A stretch of 64,000 bases of DNA. It comes from Leucocoprinus leucothites. Lineage: Eukaryota; Basidiomycota; Agaricomycetes; Agaricales; Agaricaceae. Positions 53,614 through 64,000 of the stretch are shown in pieces. Every line of letters starts with the position of its first letter. Position 1 is the stretch's first letter. Under the pieces are notes generated by a model. It saw only the letters and a list, made by a program, of their open reading frames with translations. It had not been told where the DNA came from and did not search any database. The stretch covers positions 930,001 through 994,000 of the forward strand of contig JAACJO010000003.1 in NCBI GenBank assembly GCA_013368445.1. Reading direction: 5' to 3'. Position numbers and translations under genes: made by a program.

Positions 53614-54389
53614 AGATTGTGAGTTCGGTTGCTCATGAAAATGGCAACCTCTCGCAAATCTCTAGTGATCTTAACCACTCGGATCACTGTTGATTTCAGA
53701 GTGCCCACGAGCCACCCACTCCTTTTCTGGTTTCGGTATCTATCCACCTCCATTCCTCCTCTTTTTCAACTTTCCTCTTCCGAATTTTATGTTCAAATTT
53801 TCATTCTTGCGTCGTCATGTTGTCATAATAATGTACCTGTAATCTGTATTGAATTATGTACTTGTAATTGCTTTGTATAATATTGTACTGACATCTCTCC
53901 ATCTCAACCTATGCCCATTTTTCCTCTTCCCTCTAACTAGTCCACTGCCTCGATAATGTACTTGTATTGCGTATTTATTTAGCCCCTGTTTTGTGTACAT
54001 TTCGAGCCGCTTTATTGTTCTTTTCTTTTACTTTCAATTTTCCTTTTTAATCTTCTTTTCATCTTTCTACTTCGAAATATTCGCTCAAAATTATTACTTC
54101 TTGTTGTATTTAAACCCTGTACAAGCTGCAGTTGCAGATCATCGAATTTACTGCCTATCTCACTCGTCTCTAATCGTCTGAACTCATCTCAAATTTATCT
54201 GAATCAAAACCTGATTTATTCCTGTATCTACTACATCTCGAAGTTTTCCTCTTTTCCTAAACTCATCTCCACTCGTTCTCTCGTCGTTCCGCCTCCTAGG
54301 ACGTCGTCTTCGGTCCAGAAGCCCAACGGCTGTTGGAATCGGCCGTGCTCGCAGTTTTATTTTGTTGTAAAAGGGTTTATTACTCTTCA
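53609..54389 (+). repeat. 3' LTR of the Gypsy element
   Basis: Copy of 46555-47335. Differences seen at 53714, 53992, 54165 and 54350 relative to 46660, 46938, 47111 and 47296. The pol stop codon TAG (53611-53613) lies within its start. Confidence 0.97.
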
Positions 54390-54659
54390 AGGCTATCGCC
54401 CATTGTCATTTTGATAAGCCTTTCCTTTTTCGAGACTTGTCCCCCCATATCCATTATGTTCAAAAATGTAGTTGGGTATTTTATTGCAGATGTGCTTGAA
54501 TTTGATTGCGAACTCGCTCCGTGCATTTGAGGTGAGAGAAACATCTATAAATTGCAGTGCGCACCTCGCCGGCACCCAACAATACGTTTGTTATGAGCAC
54601 GCTCGGAACAAGCTGCATCTCATAATCGATTCGATTCGAGAACGGGTTATTCATACCAA

Positions 54660-54965
54660 ATGTATTCTCTTCCCCTCGAGCTCGGCCTATTAGTGCTGAG
54701 CGCCGGCTTCGTGTTTGCCTCGTGTTTGCCGCAACGCCTGCTATGTAGGGAACCGACTACTATTGTTCAGCCTATGGACATTTCGACCAATAAGCATCCC
54801 TGCCTTAGAAAGGCTCGACGTCGTCATGAATCTCTCCTGCTACCACTAATCAAGAATTCATTTCCCTCCGGCGATATCAACTCTCGCGTTACAGACCCGT
54901 CGATGCGTTGGGCAGTTATCCCGTGTGCCCCGAGCCCAGGAACCTCCAAACCTGGAGAAAAGTGA
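54660..54965 (+). CDS. Possible small secreted protein (weak)
   Basis: From ATG 54660 the frame gives 101 residues with a hydrophobic N-terminus (MYSLPLELGLLVLSAGFVFA) that could be a signal peptide, then a basic, Cys-poor remainder. No family, no introns and no supporting context are seen. The signal-peptide-like start may be chance. Confidence 0.25.
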   Translation: MYSLPLELGLLVLSAGFVFASCLPQRLLCREPTTIVQPMDISTNKHPCLRKARRRHESLLLPLIKNSFPSGDINSRVTDPSMRWAVIPCAPSPGTSKPGEK

Positions 54966-55663
54966 GGTGTCTGCTTGTAGGTATTCAATTTCGAGGAGTC
55001 ACCCCAGGAAATTTCATGGATGACTATTGACCCCGCGCACAAAGAAGAAATAGCGGATCAAATTTTTCGTCACCAATTCCGCTGCCTAAAGGTGTCATCT
55101 GTATCCCATTACATGGCATTGGACGTCAAGTTCGCACTACCGTAGCTTATTCCGAGGGCTCATCCCCAAAGCCACTGGAGTCATTCTGTGATATTTATTT
55201 TGTTTTGGACAGCCTTTTAAAATACGAGTCGCCAGAGCTGAAGCTTAGGGCAGAATCCCAAATAGCGACTTTTACGCTCTCTCTTGTCAATGGTCCGTAC
55301 TTGGCTTATACACTTCTTAATGATCCTAACTTTCTGTCAGCGAAGAATCTTTGATCAACTCTTTGTCGTGGCAGTGAGGTAGTATGAATTATTGGAATTT
55401 CACAAGTATTGCATAGGAGAATCAATGCTATGAACACACGTGTTCATTCACTCACTGGGGCGGGCCTTGTAGTAATACACAGAGCTGATGCACAACAAAA
55501 AGTCCCAATTATTAAGAAGTTGATCAGAATCGGATATTCTATACATGGTAAAGAGCGAGTGAATGTTAAACGAGTGAAAATATATCGGTACTGCATCTCA
55601 TCCTGTACGTCCCTGGATCCCCTATGGCTGTGTCCTTCAAATAAAAAGCTCAACCTCATCCGC
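54966..55663. other. Intergenic interval, no gene seen
   Basis: Short frames on both strands without recognisable domains. Includes the 3' flank of the F-box-like gene. Confidence 0.45.
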
Positions 55664-56797
55664 TCACGGAAAACCACATACGTCCCAGACTCCAGCTCCT
55701 ACCACATCACTACTCCAGATGTCCCACTCGGTCCACCTCGCAGGTAAGGTCACTGAGAACATCTCCGGTCTCCCAGTTCTTCTCCCGACCTTGAATTTGA
55801 CCTCTAAACCCCTCGATGACAACCTCCTTGAGTCTCGCTCGACGAGGATGAACGCTTCAACGTCCTTCACCCATTTATCCACTTCCTCATATTCCATCTT
55901 CACTCTTTCATCCTTCACGTTCACCCTTCTTGCATTGAAACACAGCGTAATAGCATCTGGGAACCTCTCCTTTGTTGAGTATACACCAGTGCACAAGCGC
56001 ACCTGTTTTATACCCCAGGCCTGGTACTCTACATTCTTCTCCACGCACATGAGCGTAATCCTCTTGCATGTCCTCGCCAGTGCCCTTCCATTGACAGCTT
56101 GCGCCAGAAAGTGCTCTCCGCATGCAAGAGACCGCAACTGAGTGACAGCTCGCATAATGTCTAACGCCCACGCCAGCTCCTCATCGTCAAGTTTACCAGT
56201 TCCAATCCATAGATGTCTGATAAGACATCCCAGATCTGGATTATTGAGTAATAGCGCTCGGAAAGATCGTACACCCTTTTTGGACCATAGCGCGAGCGGC
56301 AGATGCGGTAAACATGCCGCGTATGTCTCTCGCTGTATCGTTTTTGATACCCGGAGGAGTTTTAGGAAGGTGTCCATAGACTCCGGCCCTTGGCGCTCCG
56401 ATGGAATAGGCGCACAATGCCGAAGGATTAACAGCCGGATTTCCACTGGTAAACTCATGAGAGGGAATGGATGCAGATCTCGTGGAGGGTGGGGCTGGGT
56501 GGTTGTAGGTGGTCGTCTGATGGTAGATTTTTGGTCATTAAAACCTAGCTGCTCGCTCCCCCCTGGCATTATAATCAGCTCATCCTTTGTTGCTTCATCT
56601 GGATAGGAGGGTTGTGTCTGGAACGAAGATCTGGGGCTTGCCTCTGCCGGAGCATATGTTTTGGGGTTGTCGGAAGTGGAATGGAAGCGATCCGGGGACG
56701 TCCTGATGATTGCAGTGCTGATCATTACTGAAAGGGGGAGGAGCCATTTCAACGAGGCAAAGAACTCCTGTACGACGTGCATGACGGCGGGAACCAT
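55664..56797 (-). CDS. F-box-like domain protein
   Basis: This is probably an adaptor of an SCF-type ubiquitin ligase, or one of the many agaricomycete F-box-like proteins of unknown target. From the ATG at 56797 the frame is 377 residues without introns. A hydrophobic N-terminal stretch (FASLKWLLPLSVMISTAII) is followed by a Pro/Ser-rich linker and the F-box-like motif FPLMSLPVEIRLLILRHCA with KLLRVSKTIQRETYAACLPHL. A leucine-rich C-terminal part follows (SFRALLLNNPDLGCLIRHLWIG). The same frame is open upstream to 56941 (48 more codons, with an ATG there), so the start may be earlier. The hydrophobic N-terminus could be a membrane anchor. Confidence 0.72.
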   Translation of the reverse strand: MVPAVMHVVQEFFASLKWLLPLSVMISTAIIRTSPDRFHSTSDNPKTYAPAEASPRSSFQTQPSYPDEATKDELIIMPGGSEQLGFNDQKSTIRRPPTTTQPHPPRDLHPFPLMSLPVEIRLLILRHCAPIPSERQGPESMDTFLKLLRVSKTIQRETYAACLPHLPLALWSKKGVRSFRALLLNNPDLGCLIRHLWIGTGKLDDEELAWALDIMRAVTQLRSLACGEHFLAQAVNGRALARTCKRITLMCVEKNVEYQAWGIKQVRLCTGVYSTKERFPDAITLCFNARRVNVKDERVKMEYEEVDKWVKDVEAFILVERDSRRLSSRGLEVKFKVGRRTGRPEMFSVTLPARWTEWDIWSSDVVGAGVWDVCGFP

Positions 56798-56941
56798 TTT
56801 GGATGAGGGCGGTGCTGATGTATGTATGGGGGTGCCTAGAGACAACCCAACGGTCAGCAGTGAGCGTTTCAAACGAAGGGCTGGTCTGAACACGAGGCAT
56901 CCATGCTTTTCAAGAGGTCTGGATTCGCAAGGCCGCCGCAC

Positions 56942-58341
56942 TCCGGCCGCCCGTCATCACTTGGAATGAACCACTTACTCGGTAACAGTCTAAACGACGA
57001 GTTCGTGAGTATCGTGAGACCGCACGTGGAGGCTTTCTCTAAGTCGGTATAGTGGAACTGTGAGAGATGAAAAGCCACGTTATGGAAGCTCGTGTGTCGC
57101 TAGACTGGTGGGTGAGATCAAAAAAGGCCTCGAGGCTGCCGTTATCGTGTGAGCCTAGCAATTAATTATATCATCTAATCCACCGACAAGAGCGCTCACC
57201 GAATGGCAGGAAGCGAGTGATCAGTAAGGGCTGAGAGCAATAATTGTTGAGATTACTGGCCAGCAGTAATCAAATGAGCGACGGTGAAGGTTGAATCTGG
57301 TGACTATGCACAGGAGTGCTGTTGGAGGATGGAATGAGTTCTGCTGAGCCTCGCCGCGAAATATCACTCCTTTGTACTCGGAGGAACACGCTTCTCTGCG
57401 GTGGGGATCGCTTTGAGCATGCCTTCCAGGGAAAAACACCGTGAATCGAAACATCGGTTTCTGTAAATTGGAAGTCTCGAACCACTGATTTATCAGGTAC
57501 TTCCGCAACCTGATACGGCCTCTGGCATACACCAGAACTGAAAGAATGGGACGAGAAAATGGGGTCCGCTCAGTGGTGAGCTCAATCGAGAATCCAAGTA
57601 CTACTCCCCTCTGAATGGTAAAATGGGGTGAGTTTCACGACAGCGCGTCTCATGATCACCGAGAACACCCAGCTTTGGGGAGTATCTCCTAGATCAGAAC
57701 GAGCATGGATTGGAGACCTTTGGAGCCGCGTTTTCCACCGATTCCGAGAAACAAGAACGAATCCAGCGTAAAACTGCATCTAGTTTCGAATACAAGTTCA
57801 CTACCGTTATGCACACCGTGCCCTTTTCATGGTAAACGGAAGGTCGCGAGCCAGGGCCTTGGATTTCCAAAAACCGAACAAGAGCAACGAGGGATTCCTG
57901 GAGTCTGACACGTCATGAAAACGCTACGTAAAGGCTCTAAGAAGGCAAAAGCATTCTCAAATATCAGAAGCAGTGGTCGAATGCCCATGGGCATGGTTCT
58001 ATGTGGTGGGTGTTAGTTTCGGGCCAGAACGAGACATGGGAATGGCAGTGGAGGTCTCGAACCACCTCGACCACTGTGAAGTATCTGCCAGAAAGTAGTC
58101 TGCACAAGAATGCGTGTCCTTTTGATGATATTACGACAACGAAATAGCAAAGCTGTCGATGCGCGAATAAACGCGTTGCTCTTCGCGTTTCGAGAGAAAT
58201 GGATTGCAGCAAGCTCGCAAAGCATTAAAATCGGACATCGGGCAGAACGGTAACTGGAAAACAAATCAACTTATTACATAAGCCCAATGCTCTGGCATCT
58301 GTTTTGAACTTTCGAGGAGTGGACCAGGACAAACTTGTCCA
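56942..58341. other. Intergenic interval, no gene seen
   Basis: Scattered frames below 110 codons on both strands, none with recognisable domains or convincing splicing. Probably contains promoters of the flanking divergent genes. Confidence 0.5.
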
Positions 58342-61300
58342 ATGGATCGGGGATATACAAATCTACTCGCACATCTCCACAAAGCTAGTCCTTCTCTACC
58401 TTTGACCACCATCCAAGGCGCACTAGCTCACTATCTCGCGCATCTCTCTCCCTTACCAACTCCTCTTGCCGCTTCTGCCATCTCCTCTACCCTTTACCTT
58501 ACCCATCCATTCACTAATGACAAACTGCAGTCTTTGCTCACTGCATTCCGTCATGCCACGCACTTGAGGTACCGTAACGAACAGGATGACATCAAGAAAC
58601 GATCGCGATTTGAGAACCTTTTCTCCAAGTCTCTCGATGCAGCGTTGGGCCAATGGATAGAGGACGTTGTCAAGGGTATCCAGGGTGGACACCCTATGCT
58701 CAGACTCTCGTCTCTGTCTGGTTTACTTCTGGGTATACGCGACTTGGAAGTCGAAGCTAATAAGCAACAAAGTGACCAGGCTCCAGTCCACTCCTTACAC
58801 GTCGAAAGCTCCAGAAACATTGTTGAAGACGAGCTAATTGTTGCAGTCGCAGAGATCATGGACACGTATTCTCATGAGCTAGGTCTCGAGTTGCTCAGTA
58901 GCTGGGAAAAGGAGTCTCGACCCGCAGGTCAAGTCATGTGAATCCCATCCTGAGCCCATGTCACTGACAAACGATGGTCCCTACATTCAGACGTCCTTAC
59001 ATTGGCTTTAATCATAGCTGCCCAGTCCCTTCCTCATGTGTCTCAAGTTAGGCTTAGTATTCTACCCCTGGCGACACTCAATCAACTGGTCCTCCTGACA
59101 CTCTCCTCGACCTTCTGCGGCGGCAAGTTTCTTCATGAATTATCAGCCTCAACGACTCAGCGAGGCGAATATAGAGTTTTCATGCCAGTGAGTTGCTACA
59201 TCACTCTAGTCTGGACTCCTTTTACACCAACACTGTTTTAGCCTGCCTCTCCTGTGGCGCGAGGTTTACACTCAATTGCTATTTCTCCAGTCTTTACATC
59301 GGCTGCTTCATTGACTCGCTTAGCAGCAAGCAGTCTGCGCTCTCGACTTGAAGGCTACTCTGACTCTAAGAAGTCCGAGGGACTGCGTGCTGCATCTGAA
59401 ACGCTTCAACTCCTACTGGATATGGCTGTGAGGCTGGAACAGGATTGGTCCACTGCACCTCTTGCAAGTGCTACTGAACGTGATATAGGCGAGTCGATAA
59501 TTGCGTTGCGATGGTAACCGCATCGCTGATACGCTTTACCAGCGCCTGATTCGCGCCCAGTCACACAAGCGATTTGGTCCGTCCTGAAAACAATGCTATT
59601 CTCGACGATCATGTTATCAGATGCCATTTTAGCCTCCATTGTCTATATCAAACCAGGGTCAAGTCCGTATATCCAGACCTCTACTAGTTCCTCCAAGCTT
59701 GCACTCCGCGTTCTCGAGATCCTATCAAGCTTCGCATTCATCATTTCTCAATTTGGAGGCGTCACGTCTAGTTCCCAAGGCTTTGAGCAGCTGAAAAAGA
59801 CCTTTTATCTCGCCCTTGATATTCTGGCACAAACAAGCAACGGCACTCCAGAAAACCATGATTTAGCCAATTCATACGTGAGGGATCAGTGCCTCGCGCT
59901 TAAATCCCCGGCGATTACAGGAGGTAGGAAGGTTATTATACACGAGTTATCAATTATTTCTCACATGAAAGGGTTTTCAAGCGCCCAGCTCATTCCAGTA
60001 TGCCAAGAAAGCGCTTGTGCTGGCCAGCATCGAGCAACTTGTCCCAGTACTGAGTGAAGATTATATCCGTGACTACGTTTTTGATGTTTGCTGGCCGTGA
60101 GTAAACCTTCATTTCTACCCTCCATCAATTTTGTCTGCAACCCACGAATACTTTGTCTGTTCTTCATCACCCCATCGGTATTCGTTCCTATCAGCTTTTT
60201 ATCTCGTTTCGTTAAATGTCCGGGGGTGGGAGCAGAGAACTCACTCTCGCCCTGGTGTTCAAATACACCCGGTACCTTGGAGTAAGGATTATGGATGAAC
60301 GTCCGGGCTGCGTCCTGAATTATGTCGTTCCCTCTCTCATTGGGTCTCTAATGTTTACTTACCCAGCTGACATCCTTTGGTATTTACCGACAGACATCTT
60401 TCTGATCCTTCGCACCGAGAAACATTTGAATCTGCCCACTCGGTTACCTTATCGGTCTTCGCATCTCGCGCACAGCGACAGCAACGCCGCTCGGAAACCC
60501 CAGCCTCCCCCATCGACTATAACAAGTCCAGTGAAGAGACTTCTCATCCCGGCGATAGCGGTTTGACACCTAGGAGCTTAGTGAACTCAGATTTTGTGAA
60601 GAAAATGATTCCGTTCTATGCCCATTGTTTACTCGAGGTGAGTCTTCCACCGGTTATGGTTCATTTGATCACCGGAGTACTCCTGTATATCCGTTACGCT
60701 GTGCTGAGATAACCGATAAAAAAGCCGGTCAAGAAGCCAATACCACCTTCCTTCGGGACTTTTCCTTAATCGTTATTCAGCGAGTGAGGCGAAACGGCTA
60801 TGCTATAGCCTACTTGACCCATCCGGGTTGCATGGTCTTTCATTCTATAAAATGAAATGAAAGTCGGCTATAGGGAGCCACTCTAATTCTTTCCCCCGAT
60901 ATCATTGCTGCGACTTCAGTTTTCTCTAGCATATATGTTCAAATGCTGACTGCCTGATTTCTGTCGACAGAACTCAGCTGATGGGAGGCTGAGCACTCCT
61001 CAGCTCAGGATGGCCTTTGCTGCCGTGGTGCGATGTGCGGCCGCAAGTGGATTGAATGTGGATACAACTCCAGAGGGCTTGAGTCTCTCGTGGTATTGTA
61101 TCCAGTTATTCCTAGATTCTATCCATTCCGACAAGAATAACGGAGACAAGGGGAAGGAAAATGAAGTTAATGGGACTATTGAAGGCGATATGACTGAGGG
61201 GCGCTTACATCGACTGCGATTAGCGCTCATATCTGCTGTGCCTTCACTTCCTCTCGTTCTCATGCTTCGAGCTCTTCAAGAGATCAAGGCGATTATCACC

Positions 61301-61570
61301 TCCATCCCTGCTTCCAAGTCAAAACCTCCAATTTTGTCAAAACCAGAGTCAAACAGTGATGAACAGCGGGGAGAAGAGAAAGGTACTAGAGATGAGCTAG
61401 CAAAGGCATTGTTCCAAGAAATCATGGGTCAGGTTGGCTATAGAGAAAAGAGCGCTGCGATGCATTGGTGGTATGAGAATCGGATGGATCTCCAGGTCGC
61501 AAACCTAACTATACTGCCAACAAGTGAAAAGGCCGAAGGTGGCAATGGCACCGCGATGACCGCGTCATAG
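58342..61570 (+). CDS. Large alpha-helical protein, unrecognised family
   Basis: Seven exons (58342-58927, 58991-59187, 59242-59488, 59543-59931, 59999-60096, 60394-60637, 60971-61570) splice in frame to 786 residues. The protein is almost wholly helical with short Leu/Ala-rich helices in succession (LSGLLLGIRDLEVEANKQQ; LASIEQLVPVLSEDYIRDYV; RLHRLRLALISAVPSLPLVL), suggesting a HEAT/ARM-like solenoid. It ends in a disordered tail (AEGGNGTAMTAS). There is no signal peptide, membrane span or peroxisomal targeting tripeptide. A scaffold or peroxin-8-like role is only a guess. Oddities: the third intron begins GC (59489-59490) instead of GT, and introns 5 and 6 are 297 and 333 nt, five times longer than the other four. 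Confidence 0.78.
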
Positions 61571-62783
61571 CATCATAAAACGTTGACGGTGTGTAGTGCG
61601 GATGCAATGTAACCTATTTTTAGACCTCCGCCACACGCAATGTACTTATGTCCAGATGACCTCTTTTTTTTCACCCTGTATCATTAATGTTAGAGTTACA
61701 CGCGACATCGTTTTCTCCTTTTTCGCCGGTACACACTCTGGCCGAGCGCACGGTCATTGAAACGGGGTTGGAACAATGAAACCATACTGTTATTCCACCC
61801 CTTGTAAGACCCATCGGCCCGGGCTAACCCGGAGTGCTAGGTCCTACGCAGACTTGGCTGAAACTTCGCGATCTGATCGTAGGGCTCGTGACGCAGAAGT
61901 GAGTGAACTCCAGCCTCTCTGCCCCCCTTATTCCAGGCTGAACTCACCATCATTTTCTGAGTTATTGTCAGCAGTGCTTAGATGAACGTTTAATAGGGGC
62001 GTTTCCGCGTCTGATTCCGGTCCTCACTGTGAGTCTGGGATTCGCCAAACCATATTAAGCAAATCTGGATATTTGCAAGTGATACAATTTGTGATGATCA
62101 TGTTTGGGGCCTCAGAGCTCCCATCAATGATGGCTCCAACCACCAGTACCTAAAGAGGATACCAAAACGCAGGCTTTCAATTTCGGGCAATTATCTCGAC
62201 TCCAAAGGGAAGATCGCGCCGTTCAAAAAATAACATAGACTTTGCTACTCGGCTGTTACAAACCTCCTTAATTCTTTAGTCCGTTCAGAAGGTCTCATCT
62301 ATACTCTCCCCACCACCACGTGGAGCTCATACTGCCTCATAGTGTGCTATGTCCATGGATGTCCATCTACATTACAGACACACTACCGGGCTCACTAAAC
62401 AAGAACCTTGATGCCGATTCGGATCTGCAGCAATGAGCTTCTCACTGGATGAATGGTCGGTATGATGACCTTTTCTACTTCAGATATTTCCCTAGTGCCA
62501 CAGGTCGCGTGAAGGAAAGAGAAAGGGGTATAGGATACTGGTTAAGTCTATCCCTCACATCCGTATCCGGCCGAATCCACTCCCGTGAACCCTTTACTCG
62601 TATCTCCTTTCTTCTCGTTTTCCTGGCTTTGGCTTTGGCGTCAAACTTTCGCGCCATTCTTATATCATGCGGACGAAGGAACGAAAATGATTCCTGAAGG
62701 CTCTCGCCACATCCGTGTTTTACACCACCCACCACCACCAAACCCAGACTTTCCGTCCATTCTCATCATTTGCTGTGACTACT
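61571..62783. other. Intergenic interval, no gene seen
   Basis: Short frames only (such as 61776-61985 plus), no domain. The right part should hold the promoter of the ligase gene. Confidence 0.5.
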
Positions 62784-64000
62784 ATGACGGACATCAGAAA
62801 TTACGCCAGGCTTCCTCACATACCTGACGACATGACAGTTGCCCAGTTTATGCTCGATTTTGAGCATGAGATTCGACCTTCCTTGGAGGATGACCACCGT
62901 TGTTTCATCGATAGCAAAACTGGAAGGGAATTGACTATCTCCCAGGTGCGCTCTGTTAATCGGCTCCCAGTTTCTACTTCGTTGAATATGAATCTAGCTG
63001 CGGCTTCATACAAACGCGTTAGCGAGTGCGCTACATTCTAATTATGGCATCGGTGGGCACCTCCCAGTTACTCGGATAGATACCCAGGAGTAACACTTTT
63101 CTAGGTGATAACGACACAGGTAGATCTACAAGCTCTTTCCTCCCAGAAATTTGGCTCATACAATAAGATAGTTATGCTATTCAGCCCGAATCATATAGGT
63201 GAGCTTGAGCTTAGTACGAACTGCATTATACGGGTATGTTGAGATCATTCTACAGATTATCCATTGACGGCATGGGCCATCCATCGGCTGGGTGGCATTG
63301 TTACGTGCGTTTCTGTAGCCCTTCATGGCAGGATTCACATTGGTGACTTCAGCACGCCTTTATTAGGTGCTCGAACCCGCAGTTTACCGCTGATGAACTG
63401 TGCCATCAACTTCAAGTAGCAAATGTGACCTTCATGATTGTCCACTCCACGGTTCTGAGTGTCTCATTAGAGGCAGCCCAACTATCCGGGCTCCCTGATG
63501 ATCGCATTGTGCTTTTGGACGACTCCGAGTCTATATCCGTCAGCGATAGCACTCATACTGCCTCAGCTTATAAGACTATCCCAGGATTGATTGCTCAAGA
63601 ATTGGATCGGTCTTCCCCCTTTGCAGGACGGACCCTCAAACCTGGTGAAGGCAAAACGAAGGTGGCGTTATTATTCTGGTCCTCAGGAACGACAGGAACA
63701 CCTAAGGTTGGTGTCTAATCAGATTATTGGCTGTACATGTTGCATTGTGAGGCTGAACTGAGCCGCTGAAACAAGGCTGTCGCCATATCACATTATGCGT
63801 TAATTGCAAACGTCATACAAACGGGGCTTCACTGCGGGATAGGAAAGAAGTACAGCTCTTCTGACACTATCTTCCAACCTGGGGACACTGCGCTAGCAGG
63901 TCAGTTCGCTTCTGCTTTATGATCTTTTGATGACCATGACTTACATTGATCTTTAGTACTACCCTTTTATCGTGGGTTTAATCGTTATTTCAAAATGCGT
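62784..64000 (+). CDS. Adenylate-forming acyl-CoA/4-coumarate-CoA ligase-like enzyme (5' part)
   Basis: This is the N-terminal part of an ANL-superfamily enzyme that activates a carboxylic acid with ATP and usually transfers it to CoA. Start is the ATG at 62784. Exons 62784-62945, 63105-63198, 63256-63304, 63367-63706, 63776-63899 and 63957 onward splice in frame. Landmarks: VMLFSPNHIDYPLTAWAIHR, GGIVT followed by NPQFTADELCHQL, the ATP-binding P-loop LFWSSGTTGTPKAVAISHYA (about 63678-63806), and LPFY just before the window ends. The order and spacing match fungal 4-coumarate-CoA-ligase-like proteins; substrate cannot be told. The last 30 bases may carry a small deletion: after LPFY the family continues in a different frame from the one expected. 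Confidence 0.9.

Larger units (their letters stand above)
46555..54389 (+). mobile_element. Ty3/Gypsy LTR retrotransposon, young and nearly complete (7.8 kb)
   Basis: The element is bounded by two 781-bp LTRs (46555-47335 and 53609-54389) and by AGGC on both sides (46551-46554 and 54390-54393), a target-site duplication. Between them are a primer-binding region, a gag-protease frame and a pol frame with RT, RNase H and integrase in Gypsy order. The LTRs differ at only four positions that I could find, so insertion is recent. Coding lesions are few: a frameshift in gag near 47815 and a TGA in pol at 50182-50184. CpG content is normal, unlike the old elements in the first 23 kb. Confidence 0.97.

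Noticed and set aside
58342..61570. Naming the helical-repeat gene as peroxin 8
   Set aside because: Size is roughly compatible, but I see no peroxisomal targeting signal or diagnostic motif, so no name was assigned.

Overview
The window is nuclear DNA of a filamentous basidiomycete, most likely an agaricomycete. The evidence is many short spliceosomal introns (about 45-60 nt, GT-AG), fungal housekeeping genes (BMS1, KGD1, HIS2), and agaricomycete-type Gypsy, Copia, LINE, Helitron and Tc1/mariner elements. I cannot name a species. No rRNA, tRNA or CRISPR feature was found.

Region 1 (1 to about 23,100) is a nested, decayed transposon island. From left to right it holds a Tc1/mariner element cut by the window edge and inserted in a minus-strand Gypsy gag-protease remnant; a 1.19 kb LTR-like block; a minus-strand Copia RT/RNase H remnant; a LINE ORF1 piece; a plus-strand Copia leader and gag-protease; a LINE ORF2 with RT, RNase H and a Cys/His tail ending in an A-rich tract; a second, inverted LTR-like block; an autonomous Helitron (coiled coil, Rep, Pif1-type helicase) split by a second Tc1 element; and an array of small hairpin repeats. 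CpG is scarce here, and many stops are TGA codons where the family has an Arg codon (CGA).

Region 2 (about 23,100-46,550) is CpG-normal and gene-rich: BMS1 (-), a Cep57/Ppc89-type spindle-pole protein (+), KGD1 (+), HIS2 (+), a single-pass membrane protein (-), a mitochondrial carrier (-), a small hydrophilic protein (+), and two small paralogous proteins (-) that share an unusual Gly/Asn/Gln-rich beta-like motif. BMS1 carries two apparent one-base frame breaks, both at G runs.

Region 3 (46,555-54,389) is a young, nearly complete Gypsy element. It has 781-bp LTRs, a gag-protease frame, a slippery heptamer at the gag stop and a pol frame (RT-RNase H-integrase). I counted four differences between the LTRs, all of them CpG transitions.

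Region 4 (54,390-64,000) holds an F-box-like protein (-), an unrecognised helical-repeat protein with two unusually long introns (+), and the 5' part of an adenylate-forming acyl-CoA ligase (+) that runs off the window.

The host genes do not form a functional cluster. The theme of the window is the contrast between transposons marked by CpG-directed mutation and an intact housekeeping segment.
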